Positions 42,615 to 52,900 of a stretch of DNA of 64,000 nt are shown in pieces (positions within the stretch are counted from its first letter, which is position 1; each line of letters starts with the position of its first letter). The stretch is from assembly GCF_003330725.1 (NCBI RefSeq), contig NZ_CP030840.1, positions 3,906,001 to 3,970,000 on the forward strand, written 5' to 3'. A program made the translations under genes and the position numbers. Under the pieces are notes generated by a model. It saw only the letters and a list, made by a program, of their open reading frames with translations, was not told where the DNA came from and ran no database searches. The DNA is from Acidisarcina polymorpha. GTDB taxonomy: Bacteria; Acidobacteriota; Terriglobia; Terriglobales; Acidobacteriaceae.

Positions 42615-43553
42615 TCACTCAGAGGAGTGAGTACCACCCAGGCTGGACACCTTTTGAAATTCGGTGGCTGCTAGGGTCGCGAGGCCCTCTTTGCGATAGA
42701 CCTGTCCAAGTTGAAAGTGCAATCCGGCGGAATCAGGATCGAGAGCAACCGCTTGTTCAAATTCCGTTTGTGCGCGAGCCAAGTCGTCTTTCGCACGATA
42801 GAGACGCCCGAGCGCTGCGTGGATCTTGCTGTTTTTAGGGGACAGCGATTCGGCTTCCTGGAGGAGGGGGAGCGCTTCATCAGGCTTGTTGTCATCCAGC
42901 AAAAGAACTCCAAGGTTGAGCAGCGGCTGTTCGCTGTGGTCCGGTTTATCCTTCTGCCACGCGATGGCTTGCCGATAAGCCGCCATGGCCTCCTTCGGCT
43001 GATTCAAACCTTCATAGGCGAGCCCGAGATTGTCTTCTGCTTTCACCGATTGCGGCATCAGGACCAGCGCCTTGTTAAAGCTTGTAATTGCTTCTGCGAA
43101 ACGGTTCTCGGTGTACTGAATGCGTCCGAGACTGTACCAGGATTCGCCGTCGTTGGGGTTCAACTCGAGAGACTTGACCATCCAGGTGTGAGCATCGGTA
43201 TAGGCGTGGAGTAGGACGTAGTCCAGAGCGACCCAGCGGAGATCGAGGGCTGACGGATTCTGCAGCCGCGCCGCATTCGTGTATTCGGCCAAAGACTCTT
43301 TCGGACGATCTTCACGGAATAGGGTGAACGCCAACAGATAGTGCGCTTGCGCGGATGTCGCATGGTTCCCCAGATAGGTGCGGACCAGGCGCTCGGCCTC
43401 GGGCCATTGTTTCCGCTCGATGGCGTCGTTTGCCTGCAGCAGCGTCGCATCATCCGCTTTCCATTGCACCTGTGCGCGTCCTGGCGCCACCCCCGTCAGG
43501 GTGAGCACAGCGAAGGTCATCACGCACAGCAGGCTAAGGCGAAATACCCACAT
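42615..43553 (-). CDS. Secreted TPR-repeat protein
   Basis: A 312-residue exported protein. After a signal peptide (WVFRLSLLCVMTFAVLTLTG, cleavage near GRAQ) it consists almost wholly of tetratricopeptide repeats, for example AQAHYLLAFTLFREDRPKESLAEYTNAARLQ, GESWYSLGRIQYTENRFAEAITSFNKALVLMP and SKIHAALGRLYRAKDDLARAQTEFEQAVALDP. These form a scaffold for protein binding. It is divergent from the GH51 gene with 146 bases between the starts, and a second secreted TPR protein closes the same locus at 54968. A periplasmic accessory role in the glycan-use locus is inferred from this. Confidence 0.8.
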   Translation of the reverse strand: MWVFRLSLLCVMTFAVLTLTGVAPGRAQVQWKADDATLLQANDAIERKQWPEAERLVRTYLGNHATSAQAHYLLAFTLFREDRPKESLAEYTNAARLQNPSALDLRWVALDYVLLHAYTDAHTWMVKSLELNPNDGESWYSLGRIQYTENRFAEAITSFNKALVLMPQSVKAEDNLGLAYEGLNQPKEAMAAYRQAIAWQKDKPDHSEQPLLNLGVLLLDDNKPDEALPLLQEAESLSPKNSKIHAALGRLYRAKDDLARAQTEFEQAVALDPDSAGLHFQLGQVYRKEGLATLAATEFQKVSSLGGTHSSE

Positions 43554-43649
43554 GGATCCCTATTCTAGATTCCAGGAGAGACGAAAGCGTCAGGGAAGTT
43601 TTAGTCCGCGTAGTTCGATTGGAACGGCAATGGGGTGGGAGGACTCTTC

Positions 43650-43655
43650 TATAAT
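43650..43655 (+). promoter_or_regulatory. -10 hexamer upstream of the GH51 gene
   Basis: An exact TATAAT at 43650-43655 has no recognisable -35 at 16-18 bases, as in activator-dependent promoters. It would place transcription start near 43662, four bases past an in-frame ATG at 43658, which supports the downstream GTG at 43700 as the true start. Control by the response regulator encoded in the same locus is possible. Confidence 0.4.
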
Positions 43656-43699
43656 CCATGGGCTATTGCCAGATTCGGAATCCCAAGCCGGAGTTATAT

Positions 43700-45760
43700 G
43701 TGAAGCTGCTTCTTCGATTCAAGCGCGCGGGCCTCTTCGCCACCGCCGTTTCATGGCTCTCTTTGCCTATGGCATCCGGTCAAGTCATCGATGAAGATCA
43801 TGGCCCAACCGATCGGCCGATCCACATTCGCGTCCACGCCGACCAGGTGCATCGAGATGTCATCCCGAATACAATTTTCGGCAGCTTCCTCGAACCAATT
43901 GGCCGATCCACTTATGGGGGACTGTGGGCTGAATTACTAGAAAATCCCAGCTTCGAAGAAGGCCTGTGGAGTGCTGGCGCTATCGTCAAAATGGTTCAAG
44001 AGCGTCCAGAGTTGGAGCGCGCCTCGCAGCTTGATCTCCCTCTTCCCTGGGAGCCGTTGGATGCCCGGCAAGGAAATCGATATGAACCGGAACGTGGCGA
44101 TGCGGCAAATTCTTCACAGTCCCTGCTCGTGATGGGCCTGCCTCAGGCTGAGGTGGGCATTCGTCAACGAATTTATCTGCCAGTGCACAGAACGCTTGCG
44201 TATCGAGGCAGTCTTTTCATCAAGCACCAATCGGGTGCGGCGCAGGTGTACATCTCGATCCGCAGACGGAACGATCCCCAGCAGGTTTTGGCGGACGCCA
44301 CGATCGAAGCAAACAAGGAAGTTTGGACAAAGTATTCTTTCGAATTGACGATTAAGCTAGGTCAAGTCGATGCGCTTCAGCCGGCCGACTTCGTCGTTGC
44401 GGTGCGGGATGATTCGCGCGCTTTCATCGACCAGCTCTCGCTGATGCCAGCCGATAATGTCGACGGCATGGACGCGGAGGTGCTGAAGTTGGCTAAGGAC
44501 CTCCACACGCCGCTTGTGCGCTATGGAGGCAATTTCACTTCCTCTTACCACTGGAAGAACGGTATCGGGCCAGCCGATCAACGTAGCAGCCAATCGAACC
44601 TTGCGTGGAATATTCCGGAATACAACACCTTTGGAACTGAAGAGTTCCTGCGATTTTGCGAGTTGATCGGAGCTCAACCACAGGTGGCGCTCAATCTTGG
44701 TTCCGGTATGCCTCAAGAAGCGGGCGATTGGGTGAAGTACGTCAATGCCCGCTGGGGGAACAAGCAGGGTGGGCTGCTATGGGAACTCGGGAATGAATTA
44801 TGGGGTAGCTGGAACATGGGCTATCCCACCCGGGATCAGATCGGAACGCGTACTGAGGCTTTCAGCGCAGCCATCCGCAAGGTGGATCCGACGGCGCGCC
44901 TGATTGCTACCGGCGCCGATGAGGATTTCTACCACGATTGGAATGCGGTCCAACTGGGAACACCTCCGGCTACATTTCAGTACCTCTCGACCCACTTTGT
45001 CGTCACCGACGACCAGGTGCAGATGAGCAACCCGTCGAATGATTTCGTTGCGCTTTCGGCGTTTGCGCTGCCAATCGGTTTGGAGCGCCGAATGAAAGAG
45101 ATGACAGAGCAAATTCAGCAATCGAATCACAAGGATGCCCAAATCGCATTTACTGAGTGGCTCTTCGTCGCCGCCGATCATCCCGCACCTGGATTTCGTA
45201 ACATGGGCGGAGCGATCGATACTGCGGGCTTTCTCAATATGCTGATGAGGAACGCCGACATCGTTCCGATCTCGGATATGACCGGTATTCTCGAATTCGG
45301 AGGCATATGGAAGAAGCGCGAGCAGGTGTATGGAGCCCCGGGATACTGGGTGCTTCGTTCCTACGCGGAAGAAAAGCCGAGCCGTCTGGTACCGACCGAC
45401 AGCGATGCTCCACAATACACGGTCGATCACGGTGTGACTCGGCTGCCCCATATCGAACATGTCCCATGGCTTGAAGTCGTGGCGGCCGAAGGGCAAACAC
45501 CGGACGAATTGATTCTGTTCTGTGTGAATCGAAATCTGACTCGCGACTACCGTGCGACGATCCAAGTTGATGGTTTCACACCTCGTCCTTTGGCAGAAAT
45601 AAAGACGATCGCGGCGCCGAGCATCTATACCGAGAATGACGAAATGGAGCCAGAAGCGGTGAAAGCGGTCGCCGATCAAATCAGCGTGGGATCCAGTTTT
45701 GAGCATGTGTTTCCGCGGGCAGGAGTGGTGGTGATTCGGCTTGTTCGCAGAAATCGGTAG
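43700..45760 (+). CDS. Secreted GH51 alpha-L-arabinofuranosidase
   Basis: A 686-residue exported glycosidase releasing arabinofuranosyl side chains from arabinan, arabinoxylan or arabinogalactan. The GTG at 43700 has GGAG six bases upstream and gives a compact signal peptide (KLLLRFKRAGLFATAVSWLSLPMASGQ). The N-terminal part includes NTIFGSFLEPIGRSTYGGLWAELLENPSFEEG, followed by a carbohydrate-binding jelly-roll segment. The TIM barrel has the acid/base Glu in WELGNELWG (E366) and the nucleophile in IAFTEWLF (E486); a C-terminal beta domain closes the protein. It heads a run of genes for binding protein, kinase, regulator, TonB receptor and GH43, so arabinan is the likely target of the locus. 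Confidence 0.9.
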   Translation: MKLLLRFKRAGLFATAVSWLSLPMASGQVIDEDHGPTDRPIHIRVHADQVHRDVIPNTIFGSFLEPIGRSTYGGLWAELLENPSFEEGLWSAGAIVKMVQERPELERASQLDLPLPWEPLDARQGNRYEPERGDAANSSQSLLVMGLPQAEVGIRQRIYLPVHRTLAYRGSLFIKHQSGAAQVYISIRRRNDPQQVLADATIEANKEVWTKYSFELTIKLGQVDALQPADFVVAVRDDSRAFIDQLSLMPADNVDGMDAEVLKLAKDLHTPLVRYGGNFTSSYHWKNGIGPADQRSSQSNLAWNIPEYNTFGTEEFLRFCELIGAQPQVALNLGSGMPQEAGDWVKYVNARWGNKQGGLLWELGNELWGSWNMGYPTRDQIGTRTEAFSAAIRKVDPTARLIATGADEDFYHDWNAVQLGTPPATFQYLSTHFVVTDDQVQMSNPSNDFVALSAFALPIGLERRMKEMTEQIQQSNHKDAQIAFTEWLFVAADHPAPGFRNMGGAIDTAGFLNMLMRNADIVPISDMTGILEFGGIWKKREQVYGAPGYWVLRSYAEEKPSRLVPTDSDAPQYTVDHGVTRLPHIEHVPWLEVVAAEGQTPDELILFCVNRNLTRDYRATIQVDGFTPRPLAEIKTIAAPSIYTENDEMEPEAVKAVADQISVGSSFEHVFPRAGVVVIRLVRRNR

Positions 45761-45873
45761 GCGAGCTTAACGAGCAGGGTCGTAGCAGATGCGGCAGGTT
45801 GACGCGTGGCCGCTCTGCGGGAATCACTGTCGAAGAAATTGTTGGCCGTGAAAGACTTCTTGCTGGAGCATCT

Positions 45874-46869
45874 GTGGACAAGATCGATGTTGCTGGCAAA
45901 TCTCGACATCAAAAAGCGTCGAGGACGCTTTGGGCCGCAATCCTTACCGTCTTTGCTGGCATGAGTTGCCACTCAGCCAGCAAGCCCGTCATTGCCGTCA
46001 TCCCTCGAACGACCGCCCTTATGCTTTGGGAGTCGGAACATGCTGGTGCCGTCGCCGCGGCCAGAAAGACCGGCTACGCGATCTACTGGAATGCACCAAC
46101 CAGTGAAGATGATGTCGAAAAACAAATCGCAATCATCAAACACGCCATTCACAATGGAGCACAGGGGCTGATCCTGGCCCCCGATCAGGCTCTCGCGCTC
46201 ATGGTTCCGATCCGCGACATCGTCGCGCAAGGGATACCTACCGTTGTCATCAGTTCTCCGCTTGCCATTCCACCTGGCGGAAAGCTCTCCTATATTTTGA
46301 ATGACGAAGACGAGACCGGTCGGATTGCCGCGGCACGCGTCGGCATGATTCTCAAGAGTGAAGGCACCGTAGCGGTTACCGGGATTGACCCCGATGTCAC
46401 CGGTATTGTTCTTCGGGCGAATGCCTTTGAAAGAGACCTGCGAGTTGGCTTTCCACGCATCAAAGTAGTTGACGAGCGCGCGGGCGGGTTTAACATTGCC
46501 CAGGCACAAGAGATCGCTGAAGATGTCCTCGCGAAGAATCCTCATTTAAGTGCAATCCTGGCCCTGAATTCGTCGGCAACACGCGGGGCCTTTCTGGCAT
46601 TGCAGAACGAGCGTCTTTTTGGAAAGGTTAAGCTGGTGGCCTGCGAACAAGAGTTGGTACCCCCGCTAACAACCGGGCAGATCGACTCGATCATCGTTGA
46701 AAACACATACCAGATGGGATATCGCGCGGTGCAGCAGATAGCCGCACAACGCCGCGGAGAAGCGGTTCCAGCCGAAGTCAAATTGCCCCCAAAACTGGTT
46801 ACGCGTGAAAATCTGAACACCGCAGAAGTTCAGCAGATGCTCACAATGGATTGGAGCGGATCGCGATGA
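45874..46869 (+). CDS. Periplasmic sugar-binding protein (LacI/RbsB-like fold)
   Basis: A 331-residue protein of the type 1 periplasmic binding fold, as in ribose-binding proteins: PVIAVIPRTTALMLWESEHAGAVAAARKTG, DDVEKQIAIIKHAIHNGAQGLILAPDQALAL, YILNDEDETGRIAAARVG and LSAILALNSSATRGAFLAL. A basic N-terminus and hydrophobic segment ending in AGMSC may be a signal or lipid anchor, but the lipobox is not standard. The GTG at 45874 has TGGAG upstream; TTG 45799 is in frame. No ABC permease or ATPase is adjacent. Instead its stop overlaps the start of a sensor kinase (ATGA), so it more likely presents a sugar to that kinase than to a transporter. Confidence 0.85.
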   Translation: MDKIDVAGKSRHQKASRTLWAAILTVFAGMSCHSASKPVIAVIPRTTALMLWESEHAGAVAAARKTGYAIYWNAPTSEDDVEKQIAIIKHAIHNGAQGLILAPDQALALMVPIRDIVAQGIPTVVISSPLAIPPGGKLSYILNDEDETGRIAAARVGMILKSEGTVAVTGIDPDVTGIVLRANAFERDLRVGFPRIKVVDERAGGFNIAQAQEIAEDVLAKNPHLSAILALNSSATRGAFLALQNERLFGKVKLVACEQELVPPLTTGQIDSIIVENTYQMGYRAVQQIAAQRRGEAVPAEVKLPPKLVTRENLNTAEVQQMLTMDWSGSR

Positions 46870-49076
46870 CGGTCTCGGGCGCGCTTCGAAAGCGTACTCT
46901 CCTGATCACTCTCGCACTCGCGGCGGTCATCGTCCCCGCAATCCTATCGGCGGTATATTTGCGCGGCCGAGCCGTCCGAGGGCTGCCGTACCGGGATGCG
47001 TTCGCCTCAGCCGATGCCAATGAATGGAGTGCGTTTGGGGGCACCTGGCAAATCTCCGAAGGGGCTATGCGTAATGACTCCGATGAGCGTGGCGCCAAAC
47101 TGATGACCGGATCTCCCTACTGGAAAGACTATTCTTTTACCTCGGACCTCGAGTTGTTGGGGAAACAAGGAGATGCGGGACTCATCCTTCGCTCGAGTGA
47201 CGAAGAGCCCGGCGTGGATTCCTATCGGGGATACTATGTTGGACTTCGCAGCAACGATGGCAGCCTGGTCATTGGTCGCGCTGACTACGGATGGATCGAA
47301 CTCGCCACACGATCCATGCCCGGCGGTGTGCACGCGTTTCAGTGGTATCACTTGAAAGCCGTAGTGAACGGATGCCGAATTACCGGGTATGCCAACGAAG
47401 TACCGCTTGGTCCAATCCAGACCCTCTCATTCAATGATCCCAACTGCATTATGAAAGGCCGGGTCGGTCTTCGTTCTCATTCATCGGGTGGTGTGTGGAA
47501 GGGCCTTGTGGTGCAGGCTCTGACTGGATCGGATCCGCAGGTATCTTCACCAGCCAGCTCCGCAGTACCAGTGTTACTCCCCTATGCAATCGACGATCCA
47601 GTCACCATGAGCCAACGGGAGTCCGGGTTTGATCCGCATGATCGAGATATGATTAGCTCGAATGTGCCGGGTATCAGCGAGCGATCTCTCCCTGTGGAAA
47701 CCATAGGAGGCCTCCGTTCAGTAAGGACAGAAAACAGGACCGCTATGGTCAGGGGCACGGTCATCTTGAATTCGCCGCGAATCTACGTACAAGATGCCAC
47801 CGGCGGCGTAGCCGTTATGCCTGCTGCCGAGACAAGATTGAAGGTCGGCGATGAGGTTGAGGTGACCGGCCAAGTTGAGGTGCACGATTTCAGCTGTATC
47901 ATTCGGCATGCGCGATTGCGACTCTTGTGGGCGCATGCGCCCGCCGCGCCATTAGCCGTCACTCCGACTCAGGCGGCTACCGGGGCATTCGATTCCAGGT
48001 TTATTGAGGTCGACGGCAGTCTTGCTGGGCAGACCGCCGGACAAGACAAAACGACCTCACTCGCGATCTCGTCCAGCGGTCAGTCATTCAATGCGATCGT
48101 CAATTTAACTCGCGGCAACACGATTCTCAGAAACATGACAAAAGGAAGCCTGATCAGGCTTCGTGGTGTGTGCGTTGTGGACCCACAGTTTACTCACAAC
48201 CTCACACCTTTCGTGCTGCTCGTTGCATCGAGCGATGATGTGGAGGTGTTGGCGGGTCCGCCGTGGTGGAGCGTGCGCAATCTCGCCATTTCGGGCCTGA
48301 TTGCCATCACTTTGAGCTTGCTAGCATACTTGCTCTATCTGCATGCGCGGCACTGGCGCCTGCGCGCCATCGTGGATGAGCGAGAGCGCATTGCTCATGA
48401 GATGCACGACACGTTGGCCCAAAGCTTCGTGGGGATCGGATTTCAGCTGCAGGCGATCAGCAACAACGTCCCATTAACTCTGCCAAATATTAACCAGCAA
48501 TTGGATCTCGCTTGCGAACTGGTGCGTCATAGCCACGAAGAAGCGACCCGCAGTCTGTCCACCCTGCGGCGTGAGTTCTTAGAGTTGGAGACGTTGCACT
48601 CGGCCCTTCATAACTTTGCCAGTAGGATGGTCGAACACGGCACAATCAGCGTGCAGTTGCGTGTCACAGGCGAAGATACAGCTACGCCATATGCGGTAAA
48701 AGACGCTCTTTTCCGCATCGGACAAGAGGCTATTTCAAACTCCTTGCGCCATGGCAATCCAAGTCTGTTACAAATATCTTTCGATTACGCTGCGACCACC
48801 ATCACCATGGTCATCGAGGACAATGGAATCGGCTTCGACCAGACGGGTGACTTGCGTGGATTCGGGCTCACGGGGATTCGGAAGCGGGCGCAGGGGATTT
48901 CAGGTGTTTTTCATCTTTTTACTGGAGCGGGACAGGGAACTCGGATAGAGATTGTGGCGCCGCTTCCTCCCAGGCTTACCTGGCTGAAGGCTAATCGACT
49001 TTTTCTCCGTGACTCCCGGAAGGGCCTATCGAATGGAAAAGCACCCAAGCAGAATTCGTATTCTTATCGTCGATGA
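46866..49076 (+). CDS. Sensor histidine kinase with putative glycan-binding ectodomain
   Basis: A 736-residue inner-membrane kinase of the NarX/LuxR-partner type. After a first membrane helix (LLITLALAAVIVPAILSAVYL) an extracytoplasmic part contains a LamG/DUF1080-like beta-sandwich (about residues 35-225: FGGTWQISEGAMRND, GDAGLILRSSDEEPG, YRGYYVGLRSNDGSLVIG) and an OB-fold-like section (about 290-460). A second helix (ISGLIAITLSLLAYLLYL) leads to a HisKA_3 dimerisation domain with RIAHEMHDTLAQ (phospho-acceptor H514) and a HATPase domain with NSLRHG and DNGIGFD. The ATG overlaps the binding-protein stop. It should phosphorylate the regulator encoded next. Sugar sensing is inferred. Confidence 0.9.
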   Translation: MTVSGALRKRTLLITLALAAVIVPAILSAVYLRGRAVRGLPYRDAFASADANEWSAFGGTWQISEGAMRNDSDERGAKLMTGSPYWKDYSFTSDLELLGKQGDAGLILRSSDEEPGVDSYRGYYVGLRSNDGSLVIGRADYGWIELATRSMPGGVHAFQWYHLKAVVNGCRITGYANEVPLGPIQTLSFNDPNCIMKGRVGLRSHSSGGVWKGLVVQALTGSDPQVSSPASSAVPVLLPYAIDDPVTMSQRESGFDPHDRDMISSNVPGISERSLPVETIGGLRSVRTENRTAMVRGTVILNSPRIYVQDATGGVAVMPAAETRLKVGDEVEVTGQVEVHDFSCIIRHARLRLLWAHAPAAPLAVTPTQAATGAFDSRFIEVDGSLAGQTAGQDKTTSLAISSSGQSFNAIVNLTRGNTILRNMTKGSLIRLRGVCVVDPQFTHNLTPFVLLVASSDDVEVLAGPPWWSVRNLAISGLIAITLSLLAYLLYLHARHWRLRAIVDERERIAHEMHDTLAQSFVGIGFQLQAISNNVPLTLPNINQQLDLACELVRHSHEEATRSLSTLRREFLELETLHSALHNFASRMVEHGTISVQLRVTGEDTATPYAVKDALFRIGQEAISNSLRHGNPSLLQISFDYAATTITMVIEDNGIGFDQTGDLRGFGLTGIRKRAQGISGVFHLFTGAGQGTRIEIVAPLPPRLTWLKANRLFLRDSRKGLSNGKAPKQNSYSYRR

Positions 49077-49671
49077 CCACCCGGTAGTTCGCACCGGCCT
49101 CACCAGTATGCTGACGACGCAGGAAAGCTTCGATGTGGTTGGCGCAGCATCGACTGGTGAAGAGGCCCTTCAATTGACGCAGCAATTCAATCCTGACGTC
49201 CTGCTTCTCGATCTGCGTATGCCAGGAATGAATGGATTTGACATTCTTCGAGAGTTACAACGGATAGTCTCTCCGCCTCGAGTCCTCGTGCTCACGAGCT
49301 TCGAAACGGATGAAGATGTCTATCGTGCAGTGCAGGCGGGGGCGCATGGTTACTTGCTTAAAAGCACGATGCAAAACGAGATGATCGTGGCGATACGCGC
49401 AGTTGCAGAAGGTAAGAGGCATATTCCCCCGAGGATTGCATCACGCCTCGCGCAGCGCATGTCGCGCCCTGCTCTCACCGCTAGAGAACTCGAAATACTG
49501 CAAATGCTGGCGAAAGGCCTGACGAATAAGCAGATCGGAACGGTCTTCCAGATTAGCGGAAACACTGCTCGCAACCACGTGAACAGCATCATCGAGAAGC
49601 TTGAAGTCGCAGATAGGACCGAGGCGGTATCGATCGCGATACAGCAAGGCCTCATCGACGTCTCCGACTAA
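49033..49671 (+). CDS. LuxR/NarL-family response regulator
   Basis: A 212-residue two-domain regulator. The receiver domain has ILIVDDHPVVRTGL, the phospho-accepting Asp in VLLLDLRMPG (D60), LTSFE and the Lys of LLKS; the C-terminal domain is a LuxR-type helix-turn-helix (LTARELEILQMLAKGLTNKQIGTVFQISGNTARNHVNSII). It is the cognate partner of the kinase, whose gene it overlaps by 44 bases; GGAAGG lies nine bases before the ATG at 49033. The flanking GH51, TonB receptor and GH43 genes are the obvious targets, though no operator could be assigned. Confidence 0.93.
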   Translation: MEKHPSRIRILIVDDHPVVRTGLTSMLTTQESFDVVGAASTGEEALQLTQQFNPDVLLLDLRMPGMNGFDILRELQRIVSPPRVLVLTSFETDEDVYRAVQAGAHGYLLKSTMQNEMIVAIRAVAEGKRHIPPRIASRLAQRMSRPALTARELEILQMLAKGLTNKQIGTVFQISGNTARNHVNSIIEKLEVADRTEAVSIAIQQGLIDVSD

Positions 49672-49999
49672 GCGCGCAAGATCTACGATCCATCCATCAC
49701 CGGTCGCTGCCCTAGTTCATATACACCATGCCGCAATAGTGCATCGGACACCTTCCCAACTCTTTGCCAGAAGGACTAGGCTCTCGACTGGCAGAGTCGG
49801 TGCTGGTGCTCATGAGGCTGGAAGCGATTACATAAAAGGCCATTCAGTGAGGTCAAAAGGAACCATTCCGACTGACTACGGGGTTGCTCAAGAGCGCATC
49901 CAAATTCTTCCGTAGGGCGGCAAAGAGAAGACGAGCGATACCAAAGAAGAGAAAGCACTACCAGATAAGAAAAAGCAACACTTTAGCCGGGAGGCAGTA
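49672..49999. other. Intergenic region upstream of the TonB receptor gene
   Basis: About 330 bases without a supported gene between the response regulator and the receptor. A good Shine-Dalgarno (GGGAGG) lies seven bases before the receptor ATG. The last 100 bases are purine-rich. A promoter is expected here, but no convincing hexamer pair or operator was found. Confidence 0.45.
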
Positions 50000-52900
50000 A
50001 TGACATTCAAAGGTCTGAATAGTACGGCGCAAGTTCTAAAAAGAATCTTGAAGGTACCAGGCGTTGAGTACCTGGCAAGTAGAGCCTGGATTCGTCCATC
50101 GTTGTTGCTGGCATCATCCTGTGCCGGCCTGGCTGTGATCACCTCCGTATTGTTCCTCTCCCCACTATTAAAAGCACAGAGCGTTCGAGGCTCACTTGCC
50201 GGAAATGTGTTGGATCCGAGCGGGGCGGTGATTGTTGGAGCGAAGATTACCGTTGTGAATAGCGGGACCGGTGCGTCCCTTGAAACAACCTCGACCTCTG
50301 CGGGATCCTACAGGTTCCCTGAGCTTCCGCTTGGGACCTACGACGTCACCGCCACGGCGAATGGCTTTGGCACACAGGTGCAGCACGGAGTGTTAGTAAC
50401 GATTGGCAGCGTCTCGGCTTTGAACTTGACCTTAGCGCCGGGCGGCGAATCGACGACCGTGAACGTGGATGCGTCTGCTCCCGCTATAGAAACCCAATCC
50501 TCGGATGTTGGCGGAACCGTTGATTCCAGGCAGATCGTTGAGTTGCCACTTGCCCTGGGTGGTGTGGGCGCCCTACGTTCGCCGGAAGCGTTTGAATTCC
50601 TGCTCCCGGGAACGACTGGTCCCGGAACCGCCAACAGCAACAACGGTATCTTTCTTTCGAAGATATCCGGCGGACAGGAATATGGTAACGAGGTGTTGCT
50701 GGACGGGGCGAGTCAAACCCGCAGTGAGAACGGCTCCTCGTTTGATGAGGAAGCACCCTCTGTTGAGGCCTTGCAGGAGTTTAAAATTACGACTGCTATC
50801 CCTGAGGCGGAATATGGCCGCACAACCGGCGGTATCGAGAGCTTCGTAACTAAATCGGGGACGAAGGAGTTCCACGGCACTGCCTTCGATATCTTCCGCA
50901 ACGAAGCCATGGATGCCAACACCTGGTTCAACAACGGCAATCGCGCTCTCACTTGTGTGGGAGCCGCAGCCACTCCGGCGTGCGCCGCTAATTTCCGGAC
51001 TCCGAGCGATAAACAAAATGATTATGGTGGCAGCTTCGGCGGTCCGGTGAAAATTCCTAAGGTCTTCAATGGCGGAGACAAATACTTTTTCTTCTTCGCA
51101 TGGGAGCAGTTCCAGCAGAAACTCGGAGCCACTCAAATCAGTACGGTACCCACCTTGGCAGAACGGGGTGGAGACTTTACCGACAGATACAATCCCGCAG
51201 CCCCGGCACCTACGCCATCCGGAACAAACCCCTGTGACGGCACCCCCGTATACACGGGTGAAGTCTTCGACCCGTCCACGACTAGAACCGTCAATGGAAC
51301 TCCGTGCCGCTCTCCATTCCCAGGTAATATCGTGCCGGTCAACCGCTTTAGCGCAGTTGCCGGAGGCCTGCTCAATTACATTCCTGCGCCAACTACGACA
51401 GCCCTCTTCAATAACTTCTTCTTTCCGAGTACGATTCCGCTGACCAATACCACCTACACTGTGCGGGTCGACGCAAACGTCTCGGAAGCTAGCAAGATCT
51501 TCGTCTCCTATAGCACCCGCGACAACAACCGGACCTCTGGTGGCAATCCGTTGCTCCCATATCCGGAAGATCCGAACACGTGGAAACAGGACTTCGAGAC
51601 TCACCTAGGCCGCGCGGGATGGGACTATGCCATCAAGCCTGCAGTGCTCAATCACCTCAATTTCGGGTTCAATCGCACAAATAGCAAGAACTTCGCTTAT
51701 CCGATTTTCAATAATATCGACTACGCTCAACGGCTGGGTATCGCAAATGCGCCACCGTCGCTCAACTTCCCGCAGGTCACCTTCGACGGCAGGGACGACC
51801 TTGTCAACCTGGGTAACCCCGGGCAAAACGACGATAACGTCGACAACGGCTGGCGGGTCAATGACAGCGTCAGCATCGAAAAGGGACGTAACAGTTACAA
51901 GATAGGATTTGATTATCGGCTACAACAGTATTCGCCGATTAACAACCCAAGTCCTGCGGTGAACTTCGCTCGTCCTCAAACGTCGTCCGATCTTGGGAAC
52001 TCAGAGAACGACGGCAACAGTTTCGCGAGTTTGCTGCTCGGCCAGACATCGGGCGGCAACTTTGCAGCAGGGTTGTATGCTGAGAAGCCCCGCTGGACGT
52101 CCTACTACTATGCGCTTTTCGCTCAGGACGATCTGAAAGTCAACAACAACCTTACGCTGAATCTCGGCGTTCGATGGGATGTGGATGTTCCGCGTACCGA
52201 GGCGCACAACGCGACATCGAACTTTAGTCCTACGGCTATCGATACCGAATACGGAGTTCCCGGAGCGATGGTCTTCGGGACAACATGCCACTGTAATACT
52301 CGTTGGGCAAACACCTACTACAAGGATATCGCGCCGCGCATCGGCTTTGCCTACACTCCGGCAAATAGCAATGGGAAGACAGTGTTTCGTGGCGGCGGAG
52401 CGATCTTTTATGGCCCGTTACAGTTCTCCGACTTTGGCGGGAGCATGAACCAGGGCTACAAAATAGCACCAAGCTTCACTAGTGCGGACGAATTCTCCCC
52501 GGCCTTCCAACTCGATAGCGGCTACCCTGCCTATCCTCAACCGCCGTCTCTCGATCCGGGATTATTCAACGGACAAGCGGTGACAGGCTCCTTCATCGCG
52601 CCGAGCGATGGCAAGCCGGCTGCCGTCTATGAGTGGAGCCTTCAGATGCAACAGCAGCTGGCCGAGGACCTTATCCTGAGTATCGGCTATCTCGGCAACA
52701 AGGCCCAAAACCTTCGCTCTAACGTGCAGAACATTAATAACATCCCGATCGCTGATTTTGCACTGAGCAGCCAGCTTAACCAGAGTGTAACTGCAAACAC
52801 TGCGGGAGTTACTCCTCCTTTCCCGGGCTTCACCACTATTTGGGGAGCGAATGCTCCTGTACAGCGAGCGCTTCGGCCATTCCCTCAATATGACTACATC

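Noticed and set aside
45874-46869. Binding protein as part of an ABC sugar importer
   Set aside because: No permease or importer ATPase gene is adjacent; the only ABC protein nearby (40442) is an exporter on the other strand.
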